From the NCBI GenBank assembly GCA_002364215.1, contig DEXQ01000018.1, forward strand, positions 187,243 to 251,242: a stretch of DNA of 64,000 nucleotides, given 5' to 3'. Below, in pieces: positions 7,647 to 16,424 of the stretch (position 1 is its first letter; each line of letters opens with the position of its first letter). Source of the stretch: Aequorivita sp. UBA3180 (GTDB lineage: Bacteria; Bacteroidota; Bacteroidia; Flavobacteriales; Flavobacteriaceae). The notes below the pieces were generated by a model that was not told where the DNA came from, did no database searches, and saw nothing but the letters and a program-made list of their open reading frames with translations. The translations under genes were made by a program, and so were the position numbers.

Positions 7647-8486
7647 ATGATGAACGTATTGATCCCGACGGATTTTTCTGAAAATTCACACAACGCCATT
7701 AAGTATGCGCTGACATATTTTTCTGACGTTGCCGTTAATTTTTATATTCTTCATGTCTCACCTAAAAATTCAGATTACAAAGAAGAAGAACAACACAGGT
7801 TTTCAGATTTTGAGGCTGAGATGCAGACAGTCCAGAGTACTTCCGTTTTATTAAAGGAAGAAATAAAGACATGCCAGTTTCAGTCCAAGAACCAAGCTCA
7901 TAAATTCCTTCCCCTGCAGGAAAACATGAATTTGGTGGAAGCCATTAGGAAGCAAGTGGCTGAAAAGGAAATAGACTATATTTTAATGGGCACCAAGGGC
8001 ACTTCAAAATCCAATAGAAGTGAATTGGGAAGCAACACTTGTGATGTAATTACTAAGGTAAAATGTCCCATACTTGTAATTCCCGAACATGCAAGGTTCA
8101 ATGGCATTAAAAACATTGCTTTCTTAACGGATTATAATTGCATTTACCGCAACAAGGTAATCTCTTCGCTTTCTGAAACGTTGGATTTGCACCGTTCACC
8201 ACTGCGAGTGCTTCACATAAAAGCGCGAAATAGTGATCTTACCGCATCACAAACTGACAACAAAGGGTTTTTACATTACTTTTTCAAAGATAAAAAGCAC
8301 AGTTTCCATTTTGTTGAAAACAAAGACTTGGAAATAGGCATTCAGGATTTTGTAGAAACCTGGGAAATTAGTCTTGTTTCCATCGTGGCCAAAAACCTTA
8401 ATCTTATACAAAGACTTTTATTGCGTCCTACGCTAAAATCTGTTAGTTACACTGCAGATGTGCCCTTTTTGGTACTTCATGAATAG
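7647..8486 (+). CDS. Universal stress protein, tandem UspA domains
   Basis: A 279-residue Usp protein starting NVLIPTDFSENSHNAIKYAL. The N-terminal half has the ATP-binding loop GTKG, nine residues, GS (about 117-131). The C-terminal half is divergent, with no intact loop. Two ATGs stand in tandem (7647 and 7650); either could be used. It is a single gene between the regulator and a small membrane protein of opposite orientation, with its own FNR-like promoter. Confidence 0.85.
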   Translation: MMNVLIPTDFSENSHNAIKYALTYFSDVAVNFYILHVSPKNSDYKEEEQHRFSDFEAEMQTVQSTSVLLKEEIKTCQFQSKNQAHKFLPLQENMNLVEAIRKQVAEKEIDYILMGTKGTSKSNRSELGSNTCDVITKVKCPILVIPEHARFNGIKNIAFLTDYNCIYRNKVISSLSETLDLHRSPLRVLHIKARNSDLTASQTDNKGFLHYFFKDKKHSFHFVENKDLEIGIQDFVETWEISLVSIVAKNLNLIQRLLLRPTLKSVSYTADVPFLVLHE

Positions 8487-8537
8487 TTATCAATAGTAGT
8501 TAAATTTGGCTATTACTGAAATTGGGGCATTACAAAT

Positions 8538-8762
8538 TCATTCTTCTCGACCAATTGGGTAATCCTCATAAAAATCCTCAAAGGTTTTAATGGTGGTGTA
8601 ATTATCTTTTAAAACCTTAAAGACTGAGAATATTAAAAAAGCTTGACCAAAGACAGTTAAATAAAATACCCAACTAAACGGAAAATCCATAGTGGCAAAG
8701 ACAGCAACTGTTACCAGAACAAAGGTGGTTATTACAAGATATGTGATAGCAGAAAAATTCAT
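8538..8762 (-). CDS. Small two-helix membrane protein, hypothetical
   Basis: A 74-residue protein with two hydrophobic helices (about residues 5-24 and 29-50) and an acidic tail (FEDFYEDYPIGREE). No family is recognised. It lies between two Usp genes of opposite orientation. A promoter could not be placed with confidence. Confidence 0.55.
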   Translation of the reverse strand: MNFSAITYLVITTFVLVTVAVFATMDFPFSWVFYLTVFGQAFLIFSVFKVLKDNYTTIKTFEDFYEDYPIGREE

Positions 8763-8836
8763 AACTTTTTAGTTTTAAATTACGAAATAAATAGTTGGTC
8801 TGCTCTTAATGATTCCTTAAAAATCAGGATGTTAAT

Positions 8837-8879
8837 TGATATTTGTCATATTTTAACTCTACTGTAATGGTTATCTTTA
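8837..8879 (+). promoter_or_regulatory. FNR/CRP-like site and -7 box for the usp-nuclease operon
   Basis: TGATATTTGTCA at 8837-8848 and TATCTTTA at 8872-8879, again 36.5 bp from centre to box end. The -7 box ends in TTTA rather than TTTG, as at three other sites. It precedes a five-gene operon to 13689. Confidence 0.72.
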
Positions 8880-8903
8880 CGTAATTATTTTAAAGAGTTT
8901 GCT

Positions 8904-9749
8904 ATGCGAAAAATACTCATCCCAACTGATTTCTCTGAAAATTCAATGAATGCTGTTAAATATGCTACCGAGCTTTTTAAATATGAACGTTCAGAACTAT
9001 ACTTGCTTCACGCTTTTTCCGATTCGGTTTATGAAGATAAGGCCCGATTAGCCGATGCGGTTTTTGAGGAATTACAGCAAAAGGCACTTCAAAAAGCAAA
9101 GGATAATCTAGAGGAAACTCGGAAACAAATTATCGGTTTTTCCCCTAATCCAAAACACAATTTACACACCATTGCAGAGTTTGGCCTTTTAGTAGATTCG
9201 GTAAATGATTGGGTGGAAAAGGAAAATATAGATGTAGTAGTTATGGGCACCAAGGGCGAAACTGCCGATAAAAAAATTACTTTTGGCAGCAACACACTTC
9301 AGGTAATAAAATATGTAAAATGCCCAGTGCTTGCTATTCCGGCTGTTTATGGTGATGTGCACCCGAAGCATCTACTGTTCCCAACCGATTATCAATTGCC
9401 GTACAAACGCCGCGAGTTAAAACTGGTGAGCAATATTGCAAAATGTTTTGTTTCGAAAATGGATTTCCTTTACGTTTCAAAATTTCCGTCACTCTCATTG
9501 CGACAGCAGGATAACAAAAAATTTCTGGAAGTCTCTTTCTGTGATAACCAAACCAATTTTCATCAAGTTTCTGGAACAAACGTTACAAAAGCCATCAATA
9601 CCTTTATCATTGAAAACCCAATAGATATGCTTGTCATGGTAAATACCCGCCATTCCTATTTGGAAAACATACTCTACCAGTCTACCATTGAAAAGATAGG
9701 GCTCAAAATAGACATTCCTTTTTTAGTACTTCAAAATCTACCGAGATAA
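8904..9749 (+). CDS. Universal stress protein, tandem UspA domains
   Basis: A 281-residue Usp protein (RKILIPTDFSENSMNAVKYA). The ATP loop GTKG, nine residues, GS is present in the first domain (about 114-128). The second domain (HLLFPTDYQLPYKRRELKLV) keeps the fold but not the loop. It is the first gene of an operon of three Usp genes, an ATP-cone nuclease and a metallo-hydrolase, separated by gaps of only 5-20 bp or overlapping. Confidence 0.85.
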   Translation: MRKILIPTDFSENSMNAVKYATELFKYERSELYLLHAFSDSVYEDKARLADAVFEELQQKALQKAKDNLEETRKQIIGFSPNPKHNLHTIAEFGLLVDSVNDWVEKENIDVVVMGTKGETADKKITFGSNTLQVIKYVKCPVLAIPAVYGDVHPKHLLFPTDYQLPYKRRELKLVSNIAKCFVSKMDFLYVSKFPSLSLRQQDNKKFLEVSFCDNQTNFHQVSGTNVTKAINTFIIENPIDMLVMVNTRHSYLENILYQSTIEKIGLKIDIPFLVLQNLPR

Positions 9750-9768
9750 ACCTTTAAAAATATTGACA

Positions 9769-10617
9769 ATGAAAAAAATTCTTGTTCCAACCGATTTCTC
9801 AAAAAACGCTTATGCTGCTTTGTTTTATGTTACAAAACTCTTTAGTGATGAAGCGCTGCAAATTACAATTCTCCATTCCTTTGGTGAAGAAGTAGGTAAG
9901 CTAACAAGCCGTGTGGATATTGGACGTTCTGAAAATATAATTGAAAAACTATATCGTCAATCAGATGAGGATGGAGAACAACTGGTTCATAAAATAAAAC
10001 TTGATTCCTCTAAAGTTGCACACAATTTTGAAGTCATTTCCACCCCCGCCACTCTATCAAAGACCATTAATAAATTGGTTTCTACGGAAGGGATAGATCT
10101 CGTGGTAATGGGCAGCAAGGGCCGCACGGGTGCCGAAGATGTTCTGGTGGGAAGTACAACTGTAAAAATAACCAAATCTTTAGAAGGGTGTCCGCTGCTC
10201 ATCGTACCTAGGGAAGTTGATTTTGTTGTTCCCACAAATATAGCTTTCGCGACAGACTACAATGATTTCTATCAACTTTCAAAATTGAGACCAATCGTTC
10301 GTTTGGTGCGACAGTACAATTCAAATATACATATGCTACACGTGGGGAGTGAAAATGAATTGGATGCCAAACAACAACAAAATCTTGAACAATACCGAAA
10401 TGACCTTACTGAATATGACACAGAGTTCCATTTCATACCTAAAAAGGAAAATATTTCAAAAACACTGCACAACTTCATTGATAGCAATAAAATGGACTTA
10501 TTGGCCTTGGTGTACCACAAACATGCTTTTTTAAAGCAACTCTTCCGCGAGCCAGTAGTTAGTAGGGTAGGGAAGCACACGCATACACCTACTTTGGTAA
10601 TTCCTATTAAAAACTAA
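9769..10617 (+). CDS. Universal stress protein, tandem UspA domains
   Basis: A 282-residue Usp protein (KKILVPTDFSKNAYAALFYV). The loop GSKG, nine residues, GS is intact (about 114-128). I prefer the ATG at 9769 (MKKILVPTDF), which matches its paralogues; an upstream in-frame ATG at 9763 adds only MT. It is second in the operon, 19 bp after the previous gene. Confidence 0.85.
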   Translation: MKKILVPTDFSKNAYAALFYVTKLFSDEALQITILHSFGEEVGKLTSRVDIGRSENIIEKLYRQSDEDGEQLVHKIKLDSSKVAHNFEVISTPATLSKTINKLVSTEGIDLVVMGSKGRTGAEDVLVGSTTVKITKSLEGCPLLIVPREVDFVVPTNIAFATDYNDFYQLSKLRPIVRLVRQYNSNIHMLHVGSENELDAKQQQNLEQYRNDLTEYDTEFHFIPKKENISKTLHNFIDSNKMDLLALVYHKHAFLKQLFREPVVSRVGKHTHTPTLVIPIKN

Positions 10618-10628
10618 AATTTCAAAAA

Positions 10629-11480
10629 ATGAAAAAGCGAATATTAATACCCACAGATTTTTCAAGAAACGCATGGAATGCAATAAAATATGCCATGGAG
10701 CTCTATAAGAGGGAATATGTGGAGTTTTTCATATTGCACACCTATTACCTTTCAGGGTATTCAAAAGAAAACCTATTGAGTCCTGAACCTACGGAAAAAG
10801 ATCTAAAAAAAGTTCAGGAAGCTTCAGAGAAAGACATGGAGAAGCTGAAGGTGCAAATGGGTTTCTATGAAGAAAATGACAACCACACATTTCAATATAT
10901 GAGTGAATTTGGCTCGTTCTTCGATGTGATGAAAAAGACTGTGGAAAAGCAGGACATAGAATTGGTAGTTATGGGAACCCAAGGAGAGACGGACAATAAA
11001 ACCGTTATTTTGGGCAGTAACGCAGTAAATGCAATGGAAAAAATTAGAAATTGCCCAGTGCTTGCCATTCCTTCAAATGTGTTATTCAAAGATCCGAATG
11101 AAATTGTATTTCCCACTAGCTTTAGAACACATTACAAAGAAAAGGAATTGGCTACTTTAGTAGAAATTTCACGCTGCACTAACTCCCCAATCCGTATTTT
11201 GCATATTCAAAAAGGAAAAAATCTTTCAAAATCGCAACTGGAAAATAAAGCTTTGTTGGAAAAAATTCTGGAAGCTGCCAATTACACCCATCATACCCTA
11301 TACGACATCGAGATTAATGACGGCGTACGCTGTTTCGTGCAAAGCCGACAGAGCGAGATGATTGCCATTGTAAACAAGAAGCACAATTTCTTTGGAAGTG
11401 TATTTTCAAATCCGATGGTCAAAGAACTCGGCAAGCACAGTAACGTGCCACTTTTGGCGATGCACGATTTAAGAAATTGA
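10629..11480 (+). CDS. Universal stress protein, tandem UspA domains
   Basis: A 283-residue Usp protein (KKRILIPTDFSRNAWNAIKYAM). The loop GTQG, nine residues, GS is intact (about 113-127). The C-terminal domain begins EIVFPTSFRTHYKEKELATL and lacks the loop. It is 11 bp after the previous Usp gene and 5 bp before the ATP-cone nuclease gene. Confidence 0.85.
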   Translation: MKKRILIPTDFSRNAWNAIKYAMELYKREYVEFFILHTYYLSGYSKENLLSPEPTEKDLKKVQEASEKDMEKLKVQMGFYEENDNHTFQYMSEFGSFFDVMKKTVEKQDIELVVMGTQGETDNKTVILGSNAVNAMEKIRNCPVLAIPSNVLFKDPNEIVFPTSFRTHYKEKELATLVEISRCTNSPIRILHIQKGKNLSKSQLENKALLEKILEAANYTHHTLYDIEINDGVRCFVQSRQSEMIAIVNKKHNFFGSVFSNPMVKELGKHSNVPLLAMHDLRN

Positions 11481-11485
11481 GCAAA

Positions 11486-12331
11486 ATGTCAAAAAATCAT
11501 CAGGATATTGAAGTAATAAAACATTCAGGCCAAAAGGCGAAGTTTTCAATTGAAAAACTAAAAGGCTCGCTACGGAAAAGCGGCGCGGATGAAGCATTGG
11601 TCAACGAAATTGCAAATAACGTCCGCGATGAGCTTTATCAGGGTATTTCAACTAAAGAAATCTACAATCGTGCCTTTGCGCTTCTCAAAAAAAAGAAAAA
11701 AGGCTACGCTTCAAAATATAAGTTGAAAAAAGCAATTTACGAGCTTGGTCCCACAGGTTTTCCTTTTGAAAAATTTGTTGGGGCAATCCTTTTTTACAGT
11801 GGTTATGAAGTAAAGACAGGGCAGTTTTTACAGGGAAAATGCGTAACCCACGAAGTAGATGTGGTAGCGCATAAAAACGGACAGTATGTTGTGGCTGAGT
11901 GTAAATTCCATAGTGATGAGGGGCGTAATTGTGATATAAAAGTTCCACTCTATATACATTCCCGCTATCGCGACATTCTCAATTTTTACGCCAATAGTAA
12001 CAATGGTGAAAAACCAAACGAAGGTTGGGTAGTTACCAATACCCGTTTTACCGAAGATGCCATAAAATATGGGGAATGCGTTGGCCTCCACCTTTTAAGC
12101 TGGGATCTTCCGAAAGATAATGGTATCAAGGACCGTATAGACCGTTTGGGACTCTATCCTGTTACCGTTTCCACCTTACTAAGTCAGCGAGAGAAACAGT
12201 TTTTGCTCAGCCGTGATGTAGTGCTCTGCAAGCAATTGATAAATGATCATTTCTATTTGGACCATTTGGGAATTTCAGAAAAAAGAAAAGAGAGGATATT
12301 AAATGAGATTGAACAATTATGCAAAAAATAA
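11486..12331 (+). CDS. ATP-cone domain fused to a PD-(D/E)XK nuclease
   Basis: A 281-residue two-domain protein. Residues about 5-90 form an ATP-cone (VIKHSGQKAKFSIEKLKGSLRKSG; GISTKEIYNRAFALLKKKKKGYASKYKLKKAI), the nucleotide-sensing module best known from ribonucleotide reductase and NrdR. Residues about 95-190 form a restriction-endonuclease/Mrr-like core, with HEVDVVAHKNGQYVVAECKFH giving the catalytic D and ECK. A helical tail follows. The ATG at 11486 is preferred to a TTG three codons earlier. A paralogue lies at 14271-15113 on the other strand. A role as an (d)ATP-controlled nuclease is inferred from domains only. Confidence 0.82.
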   Translation: MSKNHQDIEVIKHSGQKAKFSIEKLKGSLRKSGADEALVNEIANNVRDELYQGISTKEIYNRAFALLKKKKKGYASKYKLKKAIYELGPTGFPFEKFVGAILFYSGYEVKTGQFLQGKCVTHEVDVVAHKNGQYVVAECKFHSDEGRNCDIKVPLYIHSRYRDILNFYANSNNGEKPNEGWVVTNTRFTEDAIKYGECVGLHLLSWDLPKDNGIKDRIDRLGLYPVTVSTLLSQREKQFLLSRDVVLCKQLINDHFYLDHLGISEKRKERILNEIEQLCKK

Positions 12332-13689
12332 AAATCCATTTCCTCGGTGCAGCGGGAACCGTAACGGGTTCGAAATATTTAATTGAAACTTCTGAAAAGA
12401 ATATTTTAATAGACTGTGGCATGTTTCAGGGTCTAAAGGAATTGCGCGAAAAGAATTGGGAGTATTTGCCTATAGATGTTTCAACGATAGATATAGTACT
12501 TTTAACACACGGCCATTTAGACCATACGGGCTATTTGCCGCGATTGGTAAAACAAGGTTTCCGCGGAAAGATAATCGGAACTGCACCAACACTGGCAATT
12601 ACTAAAATAATTTTGCTGGACAGTGCCAAAATCCACGAAGAAGAAGCTGAAAGAGCGAATGAAGGAGGCTATTCCAAACACAAACCCGCCGAGCCGTTTT
12701 ATAGTGGTGAAGAAGCTGAGGTTACATTAGGTTTTTTCCATGCTGAAGAAAAAGATAAATGGATTAAACTTTCAGAAAATATACAATATCGGTTTCGGTA
12801 TAACGGGCATATTATTGGTGCTACTTTCATTGAGCTGGAAATTTTCGGAAAAATATTTGTCTTTTCGGGTGATATTGGTCGTGAGCACGATTTATTGCTT
12901 TCCCCGCCCGAAAAACCGCAATGGGCAGACTATCTTTTTATGGAAAGCACTTACGGAAACAAATTGCATCCAAAGGAAAGCGTTACGGATAAATTGGTTG
13001 AACTCATCACGAAAACCATTCACAACCGCGGCAATTTGATAATTCCTTCCTTTGCGGTGGAACGCTTACAGACGCTGATGTTTTTACTTTGGAAATTGTA
13101 TAACGAAAATAAAATTCCAAACATCCCAATTTTTATTGATAGTCCGATGGGCAATAATGTACTTTCGGTATTTCAAAATTTTCCGGATTGGCACAAACTG
13201 CCGATGAAGGATTTTAACGCAATGAACAACCGGATGAATATTATTACTTCCTATAAGGAAACTTGGGAAACCATTGACAATCCGCAGCCGAAAGTTGTTA
13301 TTGCAGGTAGTGGAATGGTTACCGGCGGAAGGGTTCTTACTTATTTGAAACAGATGATTGATAAGACAAATACGACCGTTTTATTGGTAGGCTACCAAGC
13401 CGAAGGAACCCGAGGAAGACAACTTTTGGAAGGTGCGTATGAGTTGAAATTCTTTGGAAAATACTATCCCGTAAAAGCTGAAGTCCATCATATAGAAAGT
13501 CTTTCAGCCCACGCTGACCAGCAGGGACTTTTGGATTGGACGAGCAAAATAAAAAATATACCCGAAGAAGTATTTCTAATTCACGGCGAGCCTACGGCGC
13601 AGGATGCTTTTCGGGTGAAATTGCATGATACCTATGGATGGAATGTAACCATTCCGATGTTATATGAAATAAAGGAGATTGTGATTTAA
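12319..13689 (+). CDS. Metallo-beta-lactamase/beta-CASP RNase-like protein
   Basis: A 456-residue protein of the CPSF-73/YsH1-like beta-CASP group of nucleases. Zinc motifs are visible: LTHGHLDHTGYLPRL (HxHxDH, about residues 57-70), the Asp in FSGDIG, and SAHAD plus IHGEP near the C-terminus. The beta-CASP core contains ESTYGNKLHP, PSFAVERLQTLMFLL and SGMVTGGRVLTYL. Such proteins act as RNA endo- or exonucleases in the cytoplasm. It overlaps the ATP-cone nuclease gene by 13 bp and ends the operon, so its expression is tied to the Usp genes and their FNR-like promoter. Confidence 0.88.
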   Translation: MQKIKIHFLGAAGTVTGSKYLIETSEKNILIDCGMFQGLKELREKNWEYLPIDVSTIDIVLLTHGHLDHTGYLPRLVKQGFRGKIIGTAPTLAITKIILLDSAKIHEEEAERANEGGYSKHKPAEPFYSGEEAEVTLGFFHAEEKDKWIKLSENIQYRFRYNGHIIGATFIELEIFGKIFVFSGDIGREHDLLLSPPEKPQWADYLFMESTYGNKLHPKESVTDKLVELITKTIHNRGNLIIPSFAVERLQTLMFLLWKLYNENKIPNIPIFIDSPMGNNVLSVFQNFPDWHKLPMKDFNAMNNRMNIITSYKETWETIDNPQPKVVIAGSGMVTGGRVLTYLKQMIDKTNTTVLLVGYQAEGTRGRQLLEGAYELKFFGKYYPVKAEVHHIESLSAHADQQGLLDWTSKIKNIPEEVFLIHGEPTAQDAFRVKLHDTYGWNVTIPMLYEIKEIVI

Positions 13690-13694
13690 AATTT

Positions 13695-14261
13695 TTATGC
13701 AAATGCAACTACTCCATTGAGAAGGGTATAGATAATAGCGGTTATTAACCCTATTAAAAAGATAATGACTGAAACAAATAGAAGTCGCTGTTTATGGGTG
13801 ATTATTTTGCCTAAAAAATACAAATCGATTATCATTTCGTCATAAATATTTTGGCCTTTTTTCATTATTCGTTTAAACTCGTTTTTAAATTCAGTTAGCG
13901 ACAGTTTTGCAAAATTTTCGGCATATAAGGTTCCTTTGTAACCACTTTTTTTATAAGATGATCCAAAATATCGATGTGGCACCATACTGAATAGTGCGAA
14001 GATCATTGATAGCAAGCTGCAGATTATCAAAATTCGAGTGCCTATTTCCAACGGAACTTTCTGCGATTTGGGAACTACAAATAACAAACCTAAAAGTAGT
14101 GACGTTATGATAGAATTTACCGTTAGCACTATCCTAGCTTTATTGTCAACCATTTTTAGAAGATTGTAGTGATTTCGAGAGAGGGTTTTAAATAAAGTTT
14201 GCACACCTCGGGCATCATAGCGCTCCAATTTTTCTTGTTTATGAATGGTTTCTTTTTCCAT
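13695..14261 (-). CDS. Pycsar-effector-like membrane protein (PycTM/DUF5706)
   Basis: A 188-residue protein with three hydrophobic helices (about 38-60, 67-90, 160-183). The first is preceded by LSRNHYNLLKMVDNKARIVLTVNS and the third by DEMIIDLYFLGKIITHKQRLL, both typical of the DUF5706 family, named for the membrane effector of Pycsar anti-phage systems. No pyrimidine cyclase (PycC) gene lies beside it. The ATG at 14261 is 9 bp after the stop of the ATP-cone nuclease gene, so the two are co-transcribed. Possible role: membrane-disrupting effector. Cyclic-nucleotide binding cannot be shown from sequence. Confidence 0.75.
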   Translation of the reverse strand: MEKETIHKQEKLERYDARGVQTLFKTLSRNHYNLLKMVDNKARIVLTVNSIITSLLLGLLFVVPKSQKVPLEIGTRILIICSLLSMIFALFSMVPHRYFGSSYKKSGYKGTLYAENFAKLSLTEFKNEFKRIMKKGQNIYDEMIIDLYFLGKIITHKQRLLFVSVIIFLIGLITAIIYTLLNGVVAFA

Positions 14262-14270
14262 AATAAGCAA

Positions 14271-15113
14271 TTATAAGTCACATAATTTTTTTATTTCGTT
14301 TAAAACTTTTTCCTTTCTCAGTGTAGAAATTCCAATTTTATCCAACAAATGAGAGTCTTTATAAAGCTCTTTGGTAAGGATTACATTGTATTTAATGAGG
14401 AGATGTTTTTCATTTTTTGTCAATGTGGTTAAGGTGGTGATGGGGTAGAGGGCAAACTTGTCCACATTCTGTTTTATGCCGTTGTTTTTTGGATAGTCCC
14501 AACTCAATAAATGTAGCCCCACACACTTGGCGTAATCAATTGCATCGGTTGAAAAGCGCGTGTTAGTTACCAACCAGCCTTGTTTTAAATGAGATGCTTT
14601 TTTTGAGTCGTTGTTCCAACATTTTTGAATATCCAAAAACCTGGAGTTTATGTATAGCGGGACTTTAACATTGCTAACGGCCTTGGGGTCTGCATGGAAT
14701 TTACATTCAACCGTATAAGTATTACCATCTTTTTCGGCCAGAACGTCTACTTCGTGGGTAATACATTCACCTTGCATAATAATGCCCACTTGCGTACTAT
14801 AGCCGTGATGCTTCAGCAAGGCACTTACCAACTGTTCAAAAGGATAGCCTGTTGGGCCTAAATCTAAAATTGCGCGCTTCAAACTGTATTTAGAAGCTGA
14901 AGTGCGATTGTGTTTCTTTAAAAGGGAAAAAGCTTTTTTGTAGATTTCTTTGGAAGGCATACCATCATATAGCGTGGGCATTATTTGTTCCACAATTTCG
15001 TCTATTTCACTTTCTGAGGCTTTGCTTCGCCTTAGCGAAGTTTTCAACTTTTCCGCATTGAATGTTTCAATTTCTCCGTTGAATTTCTTTATTTCTATGC
15101 TGTCATTTTTCAT
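14271..15113 (-). CDS. ATP-cone domain fused to a PD-(D/E)XK nuclease, paralogue
   Basis: A 280-residue paralogue of the protein at 11486-12331 with the same order: ATP-cone (KKFNGEIETFNAEKLKTSLRRS; KYSLKRAILDLGPTGYPFEQLV) and a nuclease core with THEVDVLAEKDGNTYTVECKFH. The catalytic D and ECK are conserved. The tail (KLCDL) matches the paralogue's QLCKK end. It is followed at once by the PycTM-like gene and preceded, 11 bp away, by a phospholipase-A-like gene. The two nuclease genes flank the metallo-hydrolase in opposite directions, which suggests an old duplication with different partners. Confidence 0.82.
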   Translation of the reverse strand: MKNDSIEIKKFNGEIETFNAEKLKTSLRRSKASESEIDEIVEQIMPTLYDGMPSKEIYKKAFSLLKKHNRTSASKYSLKRAILDLGPTGYPFEQLVSALLKHHGYSTQVGIIMQGECITHEVDVLAEKDGNTYTVECKFHADPKAVSNVKVPLYINSRFLDIQKCWNNDSKKASHLKQGWLVTNTRFSTDAIDYAKCVGLHLLSWDYPKNNGIKQNVDKFALYPITTLTTLTKNEKHLLIKYNVILTKELYKDSHLLDKIGISTLRKEKVLNEIKKLCDL

Positions 15114-15124
15114 AATATATCAAG

Positions 15125-16024
15125 TCAAAATCGTAATATTTCAGTCATTAAACCGAAACGAATAATATCCAGTTGATGTTGAAAGTAAATATTATAATAA
15201 TCCAAACCGTGATAAAACTTGATAAAAAAACCGATATCTTCCAAAAATTTTGGATGATAATAAAATGTGAAAGCACCGCTGAAACGTTTTGTATCAAAGA
15301 TTTTCCAGTCGTTAATTTCATCAAACATCCAAGTGGTTTCAATTTTTAATGAAAAGTTTGCCTTTCTTTCCTTACTGAAAAAATCACGATCCAGTGGAAG
15401 CTTATAGGCAAAAAACGAATTGTGCCATCGCAGCCCGCTATATTGTCCCTTTAACTCGTCAAGCATCCAGCTTTTGGGATGGATTTCCAAAGAACTTTTA
15501 AAGAATTTTACTGCGTTTACCTGAGAACCATAAGAAGTGTCAATGAAACCTATTTCAAGAAAATTGGTTGCAAAATTTCCAGATTGTAAATTTATGGAAG
15601 TATCGCTATTGTAAAAATTACCGTCTTGGCCATTGGAATGATGTGCTATTCTTGCAAACATAGTGGTGTGATGGGCCAATTTCGGGTAGCCAAAGAGATA
15701 ATACAAAGAGAGTTGTGGAATATAGCTTGGCGTTTTCACAGGATACGACTCTTCATTAAACATTCTAATGGTAATCTGAGGTGTTAGGACCATCATCATT
15801 CTTGAATCTGCCCTTTTTCTGACCACAAAATTGGGGTTGAGGTTGGCCTCGAACATAAGCGGCTCAATATTTCCGACGTCCGTTGGAAATGTTATATAGC
15901 TATCGCTTTGATTAATGTGGGCAATTTGAACAAGATATAGTCGAGGGACTGTATCTGTTTGCTGTTGCGCAAAACTGCTGACAATGCACAATAGAAATAC
16001 TACGATGTGGAATGTATGAGTCAT
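15125..16024 (-). CDS. Outer-membrane phospholipase A-like protein
   Basis: A 299-residue protein with a cleavable signal peptide (hydrophobic to about residue 19, then AQQQT) and alternating beta-rich sequence ending in an aromatic residue (LRF), as in outer-membrane beta-barrels. The sequence IAHHSNGQDG contains the H-x-S-N-G pattern of the OMPLA (PldA) active site. The third catalytic residue, Asn, could not be placed with certainty. It starts inside the stop codon of the preceding membrane protein gene (ATGA overlap) and sits 11 bp before the ATP-cone nuclease gene. PldA assignment is tentative; another barrel is possible. Confidence 0.5.
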   Translation of the reverse strand: MTHTFHIVVFLLCIVSSFAQQQTDTVPRLYLVQIAHINQSDSYITFPTDVGNIEPLMFEANLNPNFVVRKRADSRMMMVLTPQITIRMFNEESYPVKTPSYIPQLSLYYLFGYPKLAHHTTMFARIAHHSNGQDGNFYNSDTSINLQSGNFATNFLEIGFIDTSYGSQVNAVKFFKSSLEIHPKSWMLDELKGQYSGLRWHNSFFAYKLPLDRDFFSKERKANFSLKIETTWMFDEINDWKIFDTKRFSGAFTFYYHPKFLEDIGFFIKFYHGLDYYNIYFQHQLDIIRFGLMTEILRF

Positions 16025-16413
16025 GTTTTTTTCTTCAAACCATAGTATATCATTCCTGCAAAAAACAATGTAACCAAAATCCTAAAAAGCATAGCTCCAA
16101 TGGTACGGCTTTCATACAGGCCATCATTATTGATATAAATGAACAGCCCAATATATGCCAGAACGAGTATTATGGCCGCAATTAGCATAACAGATAATGA
16201 CCATTTTTTTAAAAAAAGATACCCGTAGGAAGCCAAAAGGTATAAAAGACTTACCATAAAATTTGCCCAAACCACCAAAGGCACATAATTGCCTTCCTTT
16301 GCACGTATTCCGAACCAATCAAATATTACGGAACTGCTCAAAAAAAGTGTGAGCAATGCAAATACAATTAGTAGAACTGCAATAACGTATCTAAATACTT
16401 TATTTTTTTTCAT
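16021..16413 (-). CDS. Four-helix membrane protein, hypothetical
   Basis: A 130-residue protein with four predicted membrane helices (about 8-30, 45-67, 72-94, 105-125) and short loops. No family motif is recognised. Its ATGA overlap with the phospholipase-like gene and its 11-bp distance from the LOG-family gene put it within the same minus-strand transcript. Confidence 0.6.
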   Translation of the reverse strand: MKKNKVFRYVIAVLLIVFALLTLFLSSSVIFDWFGIRAKEGNYVPLVVWANFMVSLLYLLASYGYLFLKKWSLSVMLIAAIILVLAYIGLFIYINNDGLYESRTIGAMLFRILVTLFFAGMIYYGLKKKT

Positions 16414-16424
16414 GATTCAACGAT

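Noticed and set aside
13695..15113. A complete Pycsar anti-phage system
   Set aside because: No pyrimidine cyclase gene is present within the window; only an effector-like protein is seen.
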